The notes: a model not told the origin generated them from the sequence alone. DNA of 64,000 nt from CBDAPE01 sp965198325 (GCA_965198325.1 CBDAPE010000018.1:1-64000); one strand, 5' to 3'; shown: positions 7,388 to 15,606, counted from the first letter of the stretch. Translations and numbers: made by a program.

Positions 7388-9672
7388 GGCCCGGCAGTTA
7401 TCCGTACGGCATCGCGCGGGTCACCGGCGATCCCTGCAGCTGCCCCGGCACCGGCGAGGGAGCCGGTTTCCGCACCGCCCGTCGCACCGGCCAGCCATTC
7501 GCCCAGCTTCGACCACCGCCGCCGCCCCGAAGCGTTGCGCACCGCAATGGCCACCGCCTTCTTCTGGCCCACCAGCACCACCAGCCGCTTGCCGCGGGTG
7601 GCCCCGGTGTAGAGGAGGTTCCGCTTCAACATTGCGTAGTGCTGGGTCAGCACCGGGATCACCACCGCCGGATACTCCGAGCCCTGGCTCTTGTGGACCG
7701 TCGCGGCATAGGCCGGCACCAGCGTGTCCAGCTCGCCGAAGCCGTAGAGGAGATCGCGGCCCTCGAACCGGGCGGTCAGCTCGCCGGCCTCGGGATCCAC
7801 ATCGGCGACGAGGCCGATGTCGCCGTTGTAGACCGCCTTGTCGTAGTCGTTCTCGATCTGCATCACCTTGTCGCCGGGCGCAAAGGTCCAGCCGAAGCGC
7901 TCCACCTTGCGTTCGCCCGCCGGGTTGAGCGCGGCCTGGAGCTCGATGTTGAGCGAGCGGGCGCCGGCGCCGCCCCGGTTCATCGGGCACAACACCTGGA
8001 TGTCCTGCATGGCATCGAACCCGAAGCGTTTCGGGATGCGTGTCTTCACCAGCTCCACGATCCGGGCCGCCGCCGTCTCGGGATCCTCGGCCGGCACGAA
8101 ATAGAAGTCGCTGTCGCCCTCCGGCCGGGAGAGGTCGGGGATGGCGCCCCGGTTGATGCCGTGGGCGGCGGTGACGATCCGGCTCTGCACCGCCTGGCGG
8201 AACACCTCGGTCAACCGCACCACCGGAATCGCGCCGGAGGCGATGATGTCGGCCAGCACCTGACCCGGCCCCACCGAAGGCAGCTGGTCGACGTCACCGA
8301 CGATCAGTAGCGCGGCTTCGTCGGGGACCACCGCCAGCAGCGAACGCATCAGCAGGACGTCGACCATCGACGTCTCGTCGACCACCAGCAGATTGCAATC
8401 CAGCGGGTTCTCGCCGTCGCGCCGGAACCCGCCGCTCCTCGGGTCGACCTCGAGCAGGCGGTGGATCGTCTTCGCCTCGAACCCGGTGGCCTCGCTCATC
8501 CGCTTCGCGGCGCGCCCGGTCGGCGCGCAGAGCAGGATATCGACGCCCTTGGCGGACAGGATGCGCAGGATTGCGTTGACGATCGTCGTCTTGCCGACGC
8601 CCGGCCCGCCGGTGATGACGGAGGCCTTCGAGGAGAGTGCCACCCGGACCGCGTCGGCCTGGCCGGGCGCCAGGGCGAGCCCGGTCTTCCGCTCCACCCA
8701 TGGCAAGGCCTTGTCCGGATCGATGTCGGGCCAAGGGGACTTCCCGGACGCGATCTCCAGCAGTCGCCCGGCGATCGCCCGTTCGGCCCGGTGAAGGCCG
8801 CCGAGGAATATGCAGGGGGTCTCTTCAACCGTGTCGGCGACCACCGTGTCTTCGGCCAATTCCAGCTCCAGTGCGGTCCTGATCAGGTCGTCGGGCACCT
8901 CCAGGAGCTTGGCCGCCAGCGGTCTCAGTTCCTCTTCCGGCAGCCCGCAATGGCCCTCGTCCATCGCTTCGGTCAGGGCATAGCCGATGCCCGCGCGGAC
9001 CCGGACCATGGCCGTCTTCTCGATCCCGAGCTTCATCGCGATCGCGTCGGCGGTCACGAAGCCGATGCCGCGGATGTCGCGGGCGAGCCGGTACGGGTTC
9101 TCCGTCATGACTTCCACCGCGTCGGCGCCGTAGGTCCTGAATATGCGCACCGCCCGTGCCGTGCCGACGCCGTGGCTGTGCAGGAACACCATGATCTCGC
9201 GGACCACCTTCTGCTCGGCCCAGGCATCGGTGATCCGCTTCGCCCGCACCCGGCCGATACCGGTCACCTCGCGCAGCCGTTCCGGCTCGGCCTCGATCAC
9301 GTCGAAGACCTTCTCGCCGAACGCCCGGACCAGCTTGCGGGCATAGACCGGGCCGATCCCCCGGATCATCCCGGAGCCCAGGTACTTCTCGATGCCCTCG
9401 ACCGAGGACGGTTCCGCTGTCCGGATGAAGCGCGCCCGGAACTGCTGGCCGTGGGAGCGGTCGTTGACCCACTCGCCCGAGGCGGTGATCCATTCCCCGG
9501 GCGCCACCATGGCGGCGTGGCCGACCACGGTGACCAGGTCGCGGTGCCCCCGCGCCCTGGTCCTCAGCACGCAAAATCCGTTCTCGGGATTGTGGAAGGT
9601 GACGCGCTCGACCAGCCCGGCCAGGACCTCCCGGTCCGAATGCCCGGGCTGCCGGCCGGCGCCGGGTTTCAC
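7384..9672 (-). CDS. recD2: RecD2-type ATP-dependent 5'-3' DNA helicase
   Basis: This 762-residue SF1B helicase has the RecD2 layout: an N-terminal OB-like segment with a FHNPENGFCVLRTRA motif, tandem helix-hairpin-helix repeats (GMIRGIGPVYARKLV, then EVTGIGRVRAKRI, then IRGIGFVTADAIA), and a motor with Walker A GGPGVGKTT at about residue 360. Motif II is VVDETSMVD, followed by GDVDQLPSVGPG and the C-terminal ATVHKSQGSEYPAVVIPV. It unwinds DNA independently of RecBC, usually in repair or recombination. Length and motifs are complete. The four-base overlaps on both sides place it in an operon with a small hypothetical gene upstream and the SEC-C gene downstream. Confidence 0.95.
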   Translation of the reverse strand: MKPGAGRQPGHSDREVLAGLVERVTFHNPENGFCVLRTRARGHRDLVTVVGHAAMVAPGEWITASGEWVNDRSHGQQFRARFIRTAEPSSVEGIEKYLGSGMIRGIGPVYARKLVRAFGEKVFDVIEAEPERLREVTGIGRVRAKRITDAWAEQKVVREIMVFLHSHGVGTARAVRIFRTYGADAVEVMTENPYRLARDIRGIGFVTADAIAMKLGIEKTAMVRVRAGIGYALTEAMDEGHCGLPEEELRPLAAKLLEVPDDLIRTALELELAEDTVVADTVEETPCIFLGGLHRAERAIAGRLLEIASGKSPWPDIDPDKALPWVERKTGLALAPGQADAVRVALSSKASVITGGPGVGKTTIVNAILRILSAKGVDILLCAPTGRAAKRMSEATGFEAKTIHRLLEVDPRSGGFRRDGENPLDCNLLVVDETSMVDVLLMRSLLAVVPDEAALLIVGDVDQLPSVGPGQVLADIIASGAIPVVRLTEVFRQAVQSRIVTAAHGINRGAIPDLSRPEGDSDFYFVPAEDPETAAARIVELVKTRIPKRFGFDAMQDIQVLCPMNRGGAGARSLNIELQAALNPAGERKVERFGWTFAPGDKVMQIENDYDKAVYNGDIGLVADVDPEAGELTARFEGRDLLYGFGELDTLVPAYAATVHKSQGSEYPAVVIPVLTQHYAMLKRNLLYTGATRGKRLVVLVGQKKAVAIAVRNASGRRRWSKLGEWLAGATGGAETGSLAGAGAAAGIAGDPRDAVRITAGP

Positions 9673-10055
9673 GACGTGCCGAGTGCAGGAGCGGTCAGCA
9701 GCTCCTTCACCAGGTCGAACTGCCGCGCACGCGCCCCTGCCGCCTTGTCGTCCGCAAATCCCGGATCCTCGTCGCCCAGGGCGGCCTCATCCAGGTCGCG
9801 CCGGCGGCGTTCGGTCCGCGCGAGATGCGCCGACATTTCCTGGGGCGTGAACATGCCTCTCACCCTGGAAACGAACTGCGGAAGCGCCTGCGCGAACTCG
9901 GGATGTCCCGCCGCCGCTTCGGCGAAATTGAGGAGCTTCTCGCCGACCGCATAGTCGAAGGCCGACTCGGCACCGTATCTGAGTTTTATCGTTTCCGCGG
10001 CTTCGCACTGCTCCACCCAGATCTCGTGCCAGCGGCGTTCGGTCATCGGCTCCAT
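9669..10055 (-). CDS. Hypothetical protein in the recD2 operon
   Basis: The 128-residue acidic, helical protein begins MEPMTERRWHEIWVEQCEAA when started at the ATG at 10055, which is preceded by a strong purine-rich site (aagggggag). The longer frame starting at 10121 reads into the overlap with the helicase remnant and is less likely. The protein contains no motif I can name. The stretch RYGAESAFDYAVGEKLLNFA suggests a small helical domain, and the C-terminus is charged (TERRRRDLDE). It sits between a SNF2-type helicase remnant and recD2 with ATGA coupling to recD2, so it was probably an accessory protein of one of these helicases. Confidence 0.65.
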   Translation of the reverse strand: MEPMTERRWHEIWVEQCEAAETIKLRYGAESAFDYAVGEKLLNFAEAAAGHPEFAQALPQFVSRVRGMFTPQEMSAHLARTERRRRDLDEAALGDEDPGFADDKAAGARARQFDLVKELLTAPALGTS

Positions 10056-10117
10056 CCCGCTCCCCCTTGCTCTGCAACACCCTTGTACCACGTCCATCTG
10101 CCCATCGGGAAACCCGG

Positions 10118-10330
10118 TCATCCCGGCCCGAACAGCGCATCGATGTCCTCTTCCGTGAGCGCCAGCGGACCCTGGCCCGGTCCCTCGAACAGGGCGTCCG
10201 CCAGGGCCTGCTTGCGCGCCTGCATCCGCTGGATGGCGGCCTCGACGGTGTCTTCCGCGATCAGGCGATGCACAAACACAGGCTTGTCCTGGCCGATCCT
10301 GTGCGCCCGGTCCACGACCCGGTTGAATTC
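10118..10330 (-). pseudogene. SNF2-type helicase, C-terminal remnant
   Basis: About 70 residues remain of a Swi2/Snf2-family helicase: VDRAHRIGQDKPVFVHRLI contains the motif VI arginine of the second RecA fold, followed by EDTVEAAIQRMQARKQAL and a C-terminal tail ending in LFGPG. Upstream of about 10330 the frame continues into unrelated sequence that precedes the 722-bp repeat element, so the bulk of the helicase is gone. The stop overlaps the longer possible start of the next gene. The break coincides with the left edge of a repeat-rich zone, consistent with a rearrangement there. Confidence 0.8.
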
Positions 10331-10650
10331 CTGACCCTGCTCGCGGACGTCCACTATCCCATCATCGATCCGCCCCTCTGCGAAACCTTGCCCGCCGTTT
10401 TCGATGGGCTGGTCGTGCCGGCCCCGAGGGACGGCGAGAATCACGGCGAGGATTTCGCCGACTGAATCGCGCCAAATTTTGCCGGTTTTTTTGAGCCCTC
10501 GATCGTCCGCATTTATTCGGCCGTAAACAGCCGGTAAATCGCCGTTTCACGCCCCGTAATCAGCGCCGAGTGCCAAGACTTTTCACCGCGCCCGTTGCCC
10601 GCGCCGGTCCAGGAATCGCCTCGCGTAACCTGTTGATTTTGTTACGTCCT

Positions 10651-10690
10651 GGCTCACATAGGCTTACATCGGCTCACATAGGCTCACGTC
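10651..10690. repeat. 4 x 10-bp tandem repeat (GGCTCACATA type)
   Basis: Four consecutive 10-base units read ggctcacata, ggcttacatc, ggctcacata, ggctcacgtc. The same position in the second copy of the host element holds four 10-base units of unrelated sequence. The 10-bp period equals about one DNA helical turn, which would present the units on one face to a binding protein. The function is unknown. Confidence 0.85.
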
Positions 10691-10725
10691 AATGGCCAGT
10701 GCCAGGACTTGTGATGCCCTGCACG

Positions 10726-10752
10726 GAGACAGGTTCGCGGCAGACTGCGCCC
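10726..10752. repeat. 27-base conserved block shared by three loci
   Basis: The block starts GAGACAGGTTCGCGGCAGAC and ends in TGCGCCC. It recurs identically at 14749-14775 and with one mismatch at 36590-36616. In all three places it follows a short tandem-repeat array. It is non-coding and its role is unknown. Confidence 0.8.
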
Positions 10753-11289
10753 ACCGCCATCACCTAAGCCATTGATATCATTGGTATAAATACCAATTCT
10801 ACGAGCCTGAATCTCCGCTATTTATCCGGGGGTTATGGGCTTCGGTCAGCGCTCTGCCGAGCGCAGAGACCCGGGCGGTGCGACAACGGACAGCCTGAGA
10901 TGGCGAAAGTCTCCTAACGCGGTTTCGGTGGTACGACAAGATCGCCCTTCATGCCGCCGCGAAGGCGCGCTCACTCGAGATGGTGTTACAGTTCCCGGAG
11001 GCCGCGGCGCCGGCTATTTCCGGGATTGCGGCGTCTTCATATCGACCGCCGGCAGGCTCGTGTTCCCGGGCAACGGGCCCAATGTAAAGTTCTGGCACTC
11101 CTGGTAACGGGGCGTGAAACGGCGATTTACCGGCTGGTTACGGTAGAAGAAATGCGGGCGATCGAGGGCTCCTGAAAACCGGCAAAAGCTGGCACGATTG
11201 AAGAGCTCGAATTGCGGACCCGGGGCGGTGATTTCAGCCCGGGGCGGAAGACCGGCCGGCCGGTGCGCCGGTTCGCCCCTCCGTCCGCT

Positions 11290-11455
11290 CGCAGAGGATC
11301 GAACCGTGCTGGTCGTCCCAGCCGGCCGGAAGCCGCACCTCGTTGGCGAGCCGCTTTGCCGTCAGCCCAATGGGATGACGATCGTCGAGTATGCAGCCGA
11401 CGATCTTCGGGGCGAGGAAGCCGAGCCGCAGGATCCGGCTAAAATATGAGCTCGT
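11290..11455 (-). pseudogene. Recombinase-associated C-terminal domain, fragment (copy 1)
   Basis: The minus strand encodes SSYFSRILRLGFLAPKIVGC and on through GLTAKRLANEVRLPAGWDDQ. This matches the C-terminal tail found in many alphaproteobacterial serine-recombinase proteins (a helix-turn-helix-like segment followed by LAP.I...IL....P.GL). The upstream part is lost at 11455 by a deletion of about 130 bases relative to the copy at 15310-15585. It is non-functional and moves with the repeat block. Confidence 0.7.
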
Positions 11456-11458
11456 GAC

Positions 11459-11709
11459 CTGTCCCTTCCATTAACTCCATCCGGCGCGGAAACCCTGGTA
11501 TTTTGGGCGTCCTAGCCACTGGCTTGGCTGGTTGCGCCGAAGGACGTCCCGTTGATGACGAGGTGCGGTGATCTCAAGCTATCGCATGGCGCGACTGCGA
11601 AAGCCCGAGAGAACGCCATGAAGCAGGATCGTGTACGGACCACCAACGCTATCAAATCACCCTGAAAGGTCCGGATTTCTGCGCCGGACAGAATTTATAG
11701 GAGGAACAG
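11459..11709. mobile_element. 251-bp MITE with IS3-like ends, copy 1
   Basis: The element begins CTGTCCCTTCCATTAACTCC and ends with its imperfect inverse (...TTATAGGAGGAACAG), giving terminal inverted repeats of about 29 bases. A second copy of identical length lies at 15607-15857. The TG...CA termini and the TTCCATTTATTCCAT core also occur beside an IS3 transposase fragment at 19272, so it is probably a deletion derivative mobilised by an IS3-family transposase. No coding potential is credible. It abuts the truncated IS1595 gene. Confidence 0.75.
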
Positions 11710-12237
11710 GTCGAAGTGGATGAGACCTACTTCGGCGGACGCCGCAAGAACATGTTGAACAAGAAGCGCAAGGCGCTCAAGGACACGGGCCGGGGTACGA
11801 GCGGCAAGGTCGCCGTGGTCGGAGTCAAGGATCGCAATACCGGACGGGTCAGCGCCAGGGTCGTGAAGCGGACTGACGCCGACACGCTCCATGTCTTCGT
11901 GCGTGAGCGCGTCGCACTCGGAGCCACTGTCTATACCGACGACGCGAAGGCGTACCGGGGCTTGCCCTACCGCCATCGGACGGTGCGGCACTCGGTCGGC
12001 GAGTACGTCGATGGTATGGCCCACACGAACGGGATCGAGAGTTTCTGGTCGCTGCTAAAGCGGGGCTACGTTGGGACTTTTCACTATATGAGCGCGAAGC
12101 ACCTGCACCGCTACGTCAACGAGTTCTCGGCTCGGAAGGCCGTTCGCGAGTGGGTCACGGCGCGGCAGATGGACGACGTGGTCACGGGGATGGTCGGACG
12201 GCGCCTGACGTATAGCGCGCTGGTGGGAAGGGGGTAG
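11710..12237 (+). pseudogene. IS1595-family (ISXO2-like DDE) transposase, N-terminally truncated
   Basis: The open frame encodes the ISXO2-like catalytic domain: VEVDETYFGGRRKNM with the first acidic residue, VYTDDAKAYRGLPYRHR with the second, and HTNGIESFWSLLKRGYVGTF with the third region, ending in a normal stop. The N-terminal zinc-ribbon and helix-turn-helix portion (about 100 residues) that should precede it is missing, because the frame enters the end of the 251-bp MITE at 11709. It is therefore a truncated, probably inactive transposase. Translation of the remainder could start at a GTG at 11716, but such a product would lack DNA recognition. Confidence 0.85.
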
Positions 12238-12300
12238 TCGCAGCGATGGGAGAACGCTATGACATACTGCAACATCGGACCGAGCGAGGCCTTAAAATAC

Positions 12301-12351
12301 GATTCCTCTGGGAATCAAGGGGTTGACATGTAGGAATCAAGGTTGACATGT
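12301..12351. repeat. Direct repeat with hairpin in the intergenic region
   Basis: The unit GGAATCAAGG(GG)TTGACATGT occurs twice in succession (12311-12331 and 12333-12351). The first is preceded by an inverted repeat, GATTCC at 12301-12306 and GGAATC at 12311-12316. A near-palindromic AT stretch (about 12367-12385) and a run of ten G (12421-12430) follow. The TTGACA hexamers resemble -35 boxes but no well-spaced -10 was found. The rest of 12238-12437 shows no gene. Confidence 0.6.
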
Positions 12352-12437
12352 TACTCGACAAAACACCATGTATATAATTATATGGTTGACATAACCCGCG
12401 ATGTGTGGGTCAGAAAATTTGGGGGGGGGGAGACATC

Positions 12438-12694
12438 ATGATGATCAAGCTAAACAGGAACGGACGGCTGGCCAAGACCGAACGGCGCTAGCCGTGCCTA
12501 AAGGACCGCAGGGGCAGAAGCGCCCCGTCGACGTGATCGGATGCGCCGTGACCGTCGCGAAGATCTCCACAGGCGAAATCGAAGATACCGCTTACCGCCA
12601 GCCCAATGAGGCCAAGGGTGGGCGCGCTGGCGCAAGGGCGCGTGCTGAGGGAATGACGGCATCGAAGCGTCGCGCTATCACCAAGAAGGGCTGA
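12438..12694 (+). pseudogene. Small conserved basic protein upstream of the Ntn hydrolase, frameshifted
   Basis: Two frames together give one recognisable small protein. The first, from the ATG at 12438 or 12441, reads MIKLNRNGRLAKTERR and then meets a TAG. The second continues LAVPKGPQGQKRPVDVIGCA and later GRAGARARAEGMTASKRRAI, the usual ending of a small alphaproteobacterial basic protein of unknown function. A one-base loss near 12490 explains the break. The gene ends one base before the next start, so the two were an operon, and this family is often seen next to proteasome-like Ntn hydrolase genes. Function is unknown; its composition suggests nucleic-acid binding. Confidence 0.6.
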
Positions 12695-12695
12695 C

Positions 12696-13553
12696 GTGAC
12701 TGTTTGCATTGCGGCGATTTGTGACAGTGGAGAAAGCGTCGTCGTGGCGTCAGATCGCATGCTCACGTCACGGTTCCCGCCTATCGAATTTGAGCATACA
12801 CGCGCGAAAATATTTTCGTTGTCCGACTATTGCATAGCGATGACCGCAGGAGATGCGCTTAAACCGATAGAAGTGATCCCGAAGGTTCGGGCAACAATCC
12901 ACGAACAGAAAGACCCCCCGCATGTTGGGGCGATCATTGATATTACTAAAAACTGGTATCAGAAGCTGCGATTGGAACAGGCGGAAGAATTGTATTTGAG
13001 GCCACGGACCATTAACGCTGAGCTTTTTTACAGTGAGGGAGCCAAGATATTCCCTGGGAATTTACATTCGTTTCTTGATCAACAATTTACAGAATATGAC
13101 TATAATTTAGAAATTCTTGTTGCGGGCGTTGATCAAGTAGGAGCGCATGTTCATGCGGTCGTAAATCCCGGTGTGGCTGGGAGTTATGATACCGTGGGAT
13201 TTCATGCAATCGGCGTAGGGCAGATGCACGCCATACAGTCATTTGTTGCACACCGTTATGACACAGCGACCCCCCTGGCCAAATGCTTACACATTGTTTA
13301 CGCGGCGAAGAAAGCTTCTGAGTCGGCTCCTGGCGTCGGTGTTGACACCGACGTAAGCTTCATTACAGGTGGAAAGATTCAAACTATTGGTTCAGAAAAC
13401 GTTAGGAATTTGGAAGAAATATACGGGCAGGTAACTGCTCCGAGACAAAGCGAGATTGACAAAGCCGAGAAGCTTCTTGAGGAAATGACGATGGGAGCCG
13501 AACAAGTCGATGGAAATGACGACGAAAAAGGGGAACACTCTGATGCAGGATGA
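12696..13553 (+). CDS. Proteasome-like Ntn hydrolase superfamily protein
   Basis: The 285-residue product begins MTVCIAAICDSGESVVVASD, the N-terminal strand of proteasome beta-type Ntn hydrolases. Removal of Met1 would expose Thr2 as the nucleophile, and Asp20 and a lysine at about residue 38 (RAKIFSL) fit the other conserved sites. A later stretch (HAIGVGQMHAIQSFVAHRYD) fits the fold's second half, and the last 40 residues are charged and probably disordered. Base composition is clearly more AT-rich than the flanks, which suggests transfer. It follows the frameshifted small gene by one base and overlaps a possible 60-residue downstream gene. Whether it cleaves peptides, and its substrate, are unknown. 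Confidence 0.8.
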   Translation: MTVCIAAICDSGESVVVASDRMLTSRFPPIEFEHTRAKIFSLSDYCIAMTAGDALKPIEVIPKVRATIHEQKDPPHVGAIIDITKNWYQKLRLEQAEELYLRPRTINAELFYSEGAKIFPGNLHSFLDQQFTEYDYNLEILVAGVDQVGAHVHAVVNPGVAGSYDTVGFHAIGVGQMHAIQSFVAHRYDTATPLAKCLHIVYAAKKASESAPGVGVDTDVSFITGGKIQTIGSENVRNLEEIYGQVTAPRQSEIDKAEKLLEEMTMGAEQVDGNDDEKGEHSDAG

Positions 13554-13725
13554 GACGGACATTAGAGAGCAGATGGAACGCTTATACAGTGGCGAGGGTA
13601 GGAAGTTTTCGCGACTTCCTACATTGTCGGATGATTACGACTATTTCCTAGACCTACGATTGCGGCACCTAGCATCGCGGTTTTACAAGAGTCAGTTTAG
13701 TAAGGAACCCAGTTCACAGTATTAA
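13543..13725 (+). CDS. Small hypothetical protein downstream of the Ntn hydrolase
   Basis: A 60-residue frame starts at the ATG at 13543, with a possible ribosome-binding site (aaggggaa) 8-15 bases upstream, and overlaps the end of the Ntn hydrolase gene by 11 bases. The product is acidic at its start (MQDETDIREQMERLYSGEG) and ends in a helix with LDLRLRHLASRFYKSQF. It shares the AT-richer base composition of the upstream gene, which supports a common origin. No family is recognised. Confidence 0.5.
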   Translation: MQDETDIREQMERLYSGEGRKFSRLPTLSDDYDYFLDLRLRHLASRFYKSQFSKEPSSQY

Positions 13726-13755
13726 CTCCACACGGAAACTTCGTACCTTCTGCTT

Positions 13756-13950
13756 ATGTTAAGCTTGTATTTTGTGCACTACAATTTTATGCGTATCCAC
13801 AGGACGCCGAAATGCGCCCCGGCGATGGCCGCTGGTGTAAGCGACGCGCTGGACGATATGGAATGGTTTGTTGACTTGATAAACGCGCGAGGGCCGACGT
13901 CTAAGAAACATGGCGCTTACAAAAAGCGCAGTCTCGCAATTTCAAACTGA
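13756..13950 (+). pseudogene. Transposase C-terminal remnant (IS1-like)
   Basis: The frame encodes FVHYNFMRIHRTPKCAPAMA and then AAGVSDALDDMEWFVDLI, ending KKRSLAISN. This is the typical tail of a transposase family common in alphaproteobacteria (YNF.R.HKT.R..PAMAAG, then a GPYKKR-like stretch); assignment to the IS1-like group is tentative. The catalytic core is missing. The fragment lies tail-to-tail against a truncated RidA gene, at the point where RidA loses its C-terminus. Confidence 0.6.
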
Positions 13951-14205
13951 GACACTACCGACGATCTTGCCCACTTGGTCAGGACGAGCGCCTGCCGCGG
14001 CAAGCGCAGTCCGCAGGTTGAGGAAGTTCTGCTCGAGCTGGCCCTCGAAGTCGTCCGAGACGAGAACACCATCGGCCTTCGCCCCGTATTGACCCGAGAT
14101 GAAGATCAGCCGGTGTCGCGCTGGTACGGTAACGACTTGCGTGAACTCGGCGGAATAGTCCACGAGTTCTGGCGGATTGATGTATTCGAGACGGTCATCG
14201 GCCAT
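13951..14205 (-). pseudogene. RidA (YjgF/UK114) family protein, C-terminally truncated
   Basis: Starting at the ATG at 14205, which has a good ribosome-binding site (aaggagag), the minus strand encodes about 85 residues with RidA motifs: VPARHRLIFISGQYGAKADG, then QLEQNFLNLRTALAAAGARP. The family is usually about 130 residues. The last third, which includes the conserved arginine-containing active-site region, is absent, so the protein is unlikely to work. Intact RidA proteins form trimers that hydrolyse reactive enamines. The break coincides with the transposase remnant at 13756-13950. A separate, full-length RidA lies at 35682. Confidence 0.8.
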
Positions 14206-14336
14206 GTGTTCTCTCCTTGCGACACAGTGTCCCACCTAAGGTTGAGAGTGCCGCAGAAAACGTTCTCCCAACCGGTCTCTTTCATTATTCGGTGCACACG
14301 CTGCGGATTGCACTTGAAGACCTCCCTCTCCCCCGC

Positions 14337-14493
14337 CTGTCCCTCCCATTTATTCCATCTGCCGCAGAAACCTTGGAATTCTGCATCACCCTCGGACACT
14401 CTTTCCGACAGGCATAAGATCATAGAAACCCTCCCCGCCGTCTTCCGCGAACTCTTCGTCGGTCGCGAGGCACCCCACACGGAACTCCTTCGT
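14337..14493. repeat. IS3-like end plus flanking repeat, partial
   Basis: This stretch starts with CTGTCCCTCCCATTTATTCC and is nearly the same, over about 155 bases, as 19321-19475. Its right part is cut by the 722-bp element at 14494. It is a remnant of the same IS3-end-type element seen at 19321-19560. The 130 bases before it (14206-14336) show no gene. Confidence 0.7.
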
Positions 14494-15215
14494 GCCAAAT
14501 TTTGCCGGATTTTTAGAGCCCTCGATCGCGCGCATTTATCCGGCCGTAAACAGCCGGTAAATCGCCGTTTCACGCCCCGTTATCAGCGCCGAATGCCAAG
14601 ACTTTCCACCGCGCCCATCGCCCGCTTCGCGCATGGAACCACCTCTCTCAACCTGTCGATAATATTCCCTCTGTCCCACCTTGTCCCACTTTGTCCCACC
14701 TTGTCCCACTTCGATTCGCCGGTGCCATGACTTCTGACGCCCTGCACGGAGACAGGTTCGCGGCAGACTGCGCCCACCGCCACCACCTAACACATTGATA
14801 TCATTGGTATAAATGCCGATTCGGCGAACCCGAATCTCCGTGATTTATCCGGGGGTTACGGGCTTCGGCCAGCGCCCTGCCGAGCGCAGAGACCCGAGCG
14901 GTGCGACAACGGACAGCCTGAGATGGCGAAAGTCTCCTAACGCGGTTTCGGTGGTACGACAAGATCGCCCTTCATGCCGCCGCGAAGGCGCGCTCACTCG
15001 AGATGGTGTTACAGTTCCCGGAGCCCGCGGCGCCGGTTATTCCCGGGATTGCGGCGTCTTCATATCGACCGCCGGCAGGCTCGTGTTCCCGGGCGACGGG
15101 CCCAATGTAAAGTCCTGGCACTTCTGGTAACGGGGCGTGAAACGGCGATTTACCGGCTGGTTACGGCAGAAGAAATGCGGGCGCTCGGGGGCTCCTGAAA
15201 ACCGGCAAAAGCTGG
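14494..15215. mobile_element. 722-bp non-autonomous element with ~110-bp terminal inverted repeats, copy 2
   Basis: This is the second copy of the element at 10472-11193, with the same length and the same long inverted ends. The interiors are nearly identical except around the tandem-repeat slot at 14671-14710, where the sequence is unrelated. The 27-base block follows at 14749-14775. The element is inserted in an IS3-end remnant on the left and is followed, as in copy 1, by recombinase-derived sequence and a 251-bp MITE, so the whole composite of about 1.3 kb was duplicated together. Confidence 0.75.
14671..14710. repeat. 4 x 10-bp tandem repeat (TTGTCCCACT type)
   Basis: Four 10-base units read ctgtcccacc, ttgtcccact, ttgtcccacc, ttgtcccact. 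The array has the same length and nearly the same offset from the element's left end (177 bases) as the unrelated array in copy 1 (179 bases). Confidence 0.85.
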
Positions 15216-15309
15216 CGCGATTGAAGAGCTCAAATTGCGGACCCGGGCCGGTGATTTCAGCCCGGGGCGGAAGGCCGGCCGGCGCGCCGGTTCGTCCCTC
15301 CGTCCCCTC

Positions 15310-15585
15310 GCAGAGGATCGAACCGTGCTGGTCGTCCCAGCCGGCCGGAAGCCGCACCTCGTTGGCGAGCCGCTTTGCCGTCAGCCCAATGGGGTGACGA
15401 TCGTCGAGTATGCAGCTGACGATCTTCGGGGCGAGGAAGCCGAGCCGCAGGATCCGGCTGAAATATGAGCTCGTGACTCCCGCCTCGGCGGCAAGCTCGC
15501 GCATCGTCCTGTCGCCACTGTGCATGACCATTGCCCGATACCGGTGAGCCTGCGCGAGAAGGCGATGCAGGCTGCGGTCGGGCAC
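15310..15585 (-). pseudogene. Recombinase-associated C-terminal domain, fragment (copy 2)
   Basis: The minus strand encodes MPDRSLHRLLAQAHRYRAMV, then TMRELAAEAGVTSSYFSRIL, a helix-turn-helix, and LRLGFLAPKIVSCILDD. This is the C-terminal region of the large serine-recombinase type proteins of alphaproteobacteria. The catalytic N-terminal resolvase domain is absent, with IS-like sequence upstream. The open frame runs on into the 722-bp element's inverted repeat, which is probably not functional coding. It is about 130 bases more complete than the fragment at 11290-11455. Confidence 0.72.
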
Positions 15586-15606
15586 GGTTCTGCACTCGTT
15601 TTCGGC

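Larger units (their letters stand above)
10472..11193. mobile_element. 722-bp non-autonomous element with ~110-bp terminal inverted repeats, copy 1
   Basis: The left end (from gccaaattttgccggttttt at 10472) and the reverse complement of the right end (ending ...gcaaaagctggc at 11193) are imperfect inverted repeats over about 110 bases, sharing blocks such as ccggtaaatcgccgtttcac. A second copy of exactly the same length lies at 14494-15215. The interior carries no credible gene. It contains a 4 x 10-bp tandem repeat at 10651-10690 and a 27-base block at 10726-10752 that recurs near base 36600. The shape is that of a large MITE or of a non-coding repeat associated with serine recombinase genes. 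No transposase is identifiable as its driver. Confidence 0.75.

Noticed and set aside
7384..9672. RecD2 as a phage-defence helicase linked to the Ubl operon
   Set aside because: It belongs to a separate operon with a SEC-C gene and has the ordinary RecD2 layout, so no link is supported.
8461..9954. Long plus-strand open frame of 497 codons
   Set aside because: It is antisense to recD2, Arg/Gly/Asp-rich and without motifs, as expected of a shadow of a GC-rich gene.
12321..12385. Sigma-70 promoter built from TTGACA and TATAAT
   Set aside because: The spacing between the best hexamers is about 24 bases or the -10 is poor, so the match is not convincing.
10651..14710. 10-bp tandem arrays as a CRISPR array or plasmid origin iterons
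   Set aside because: Units are far too short and lack spacers for CRISPR, and no replication initiator gene is present.
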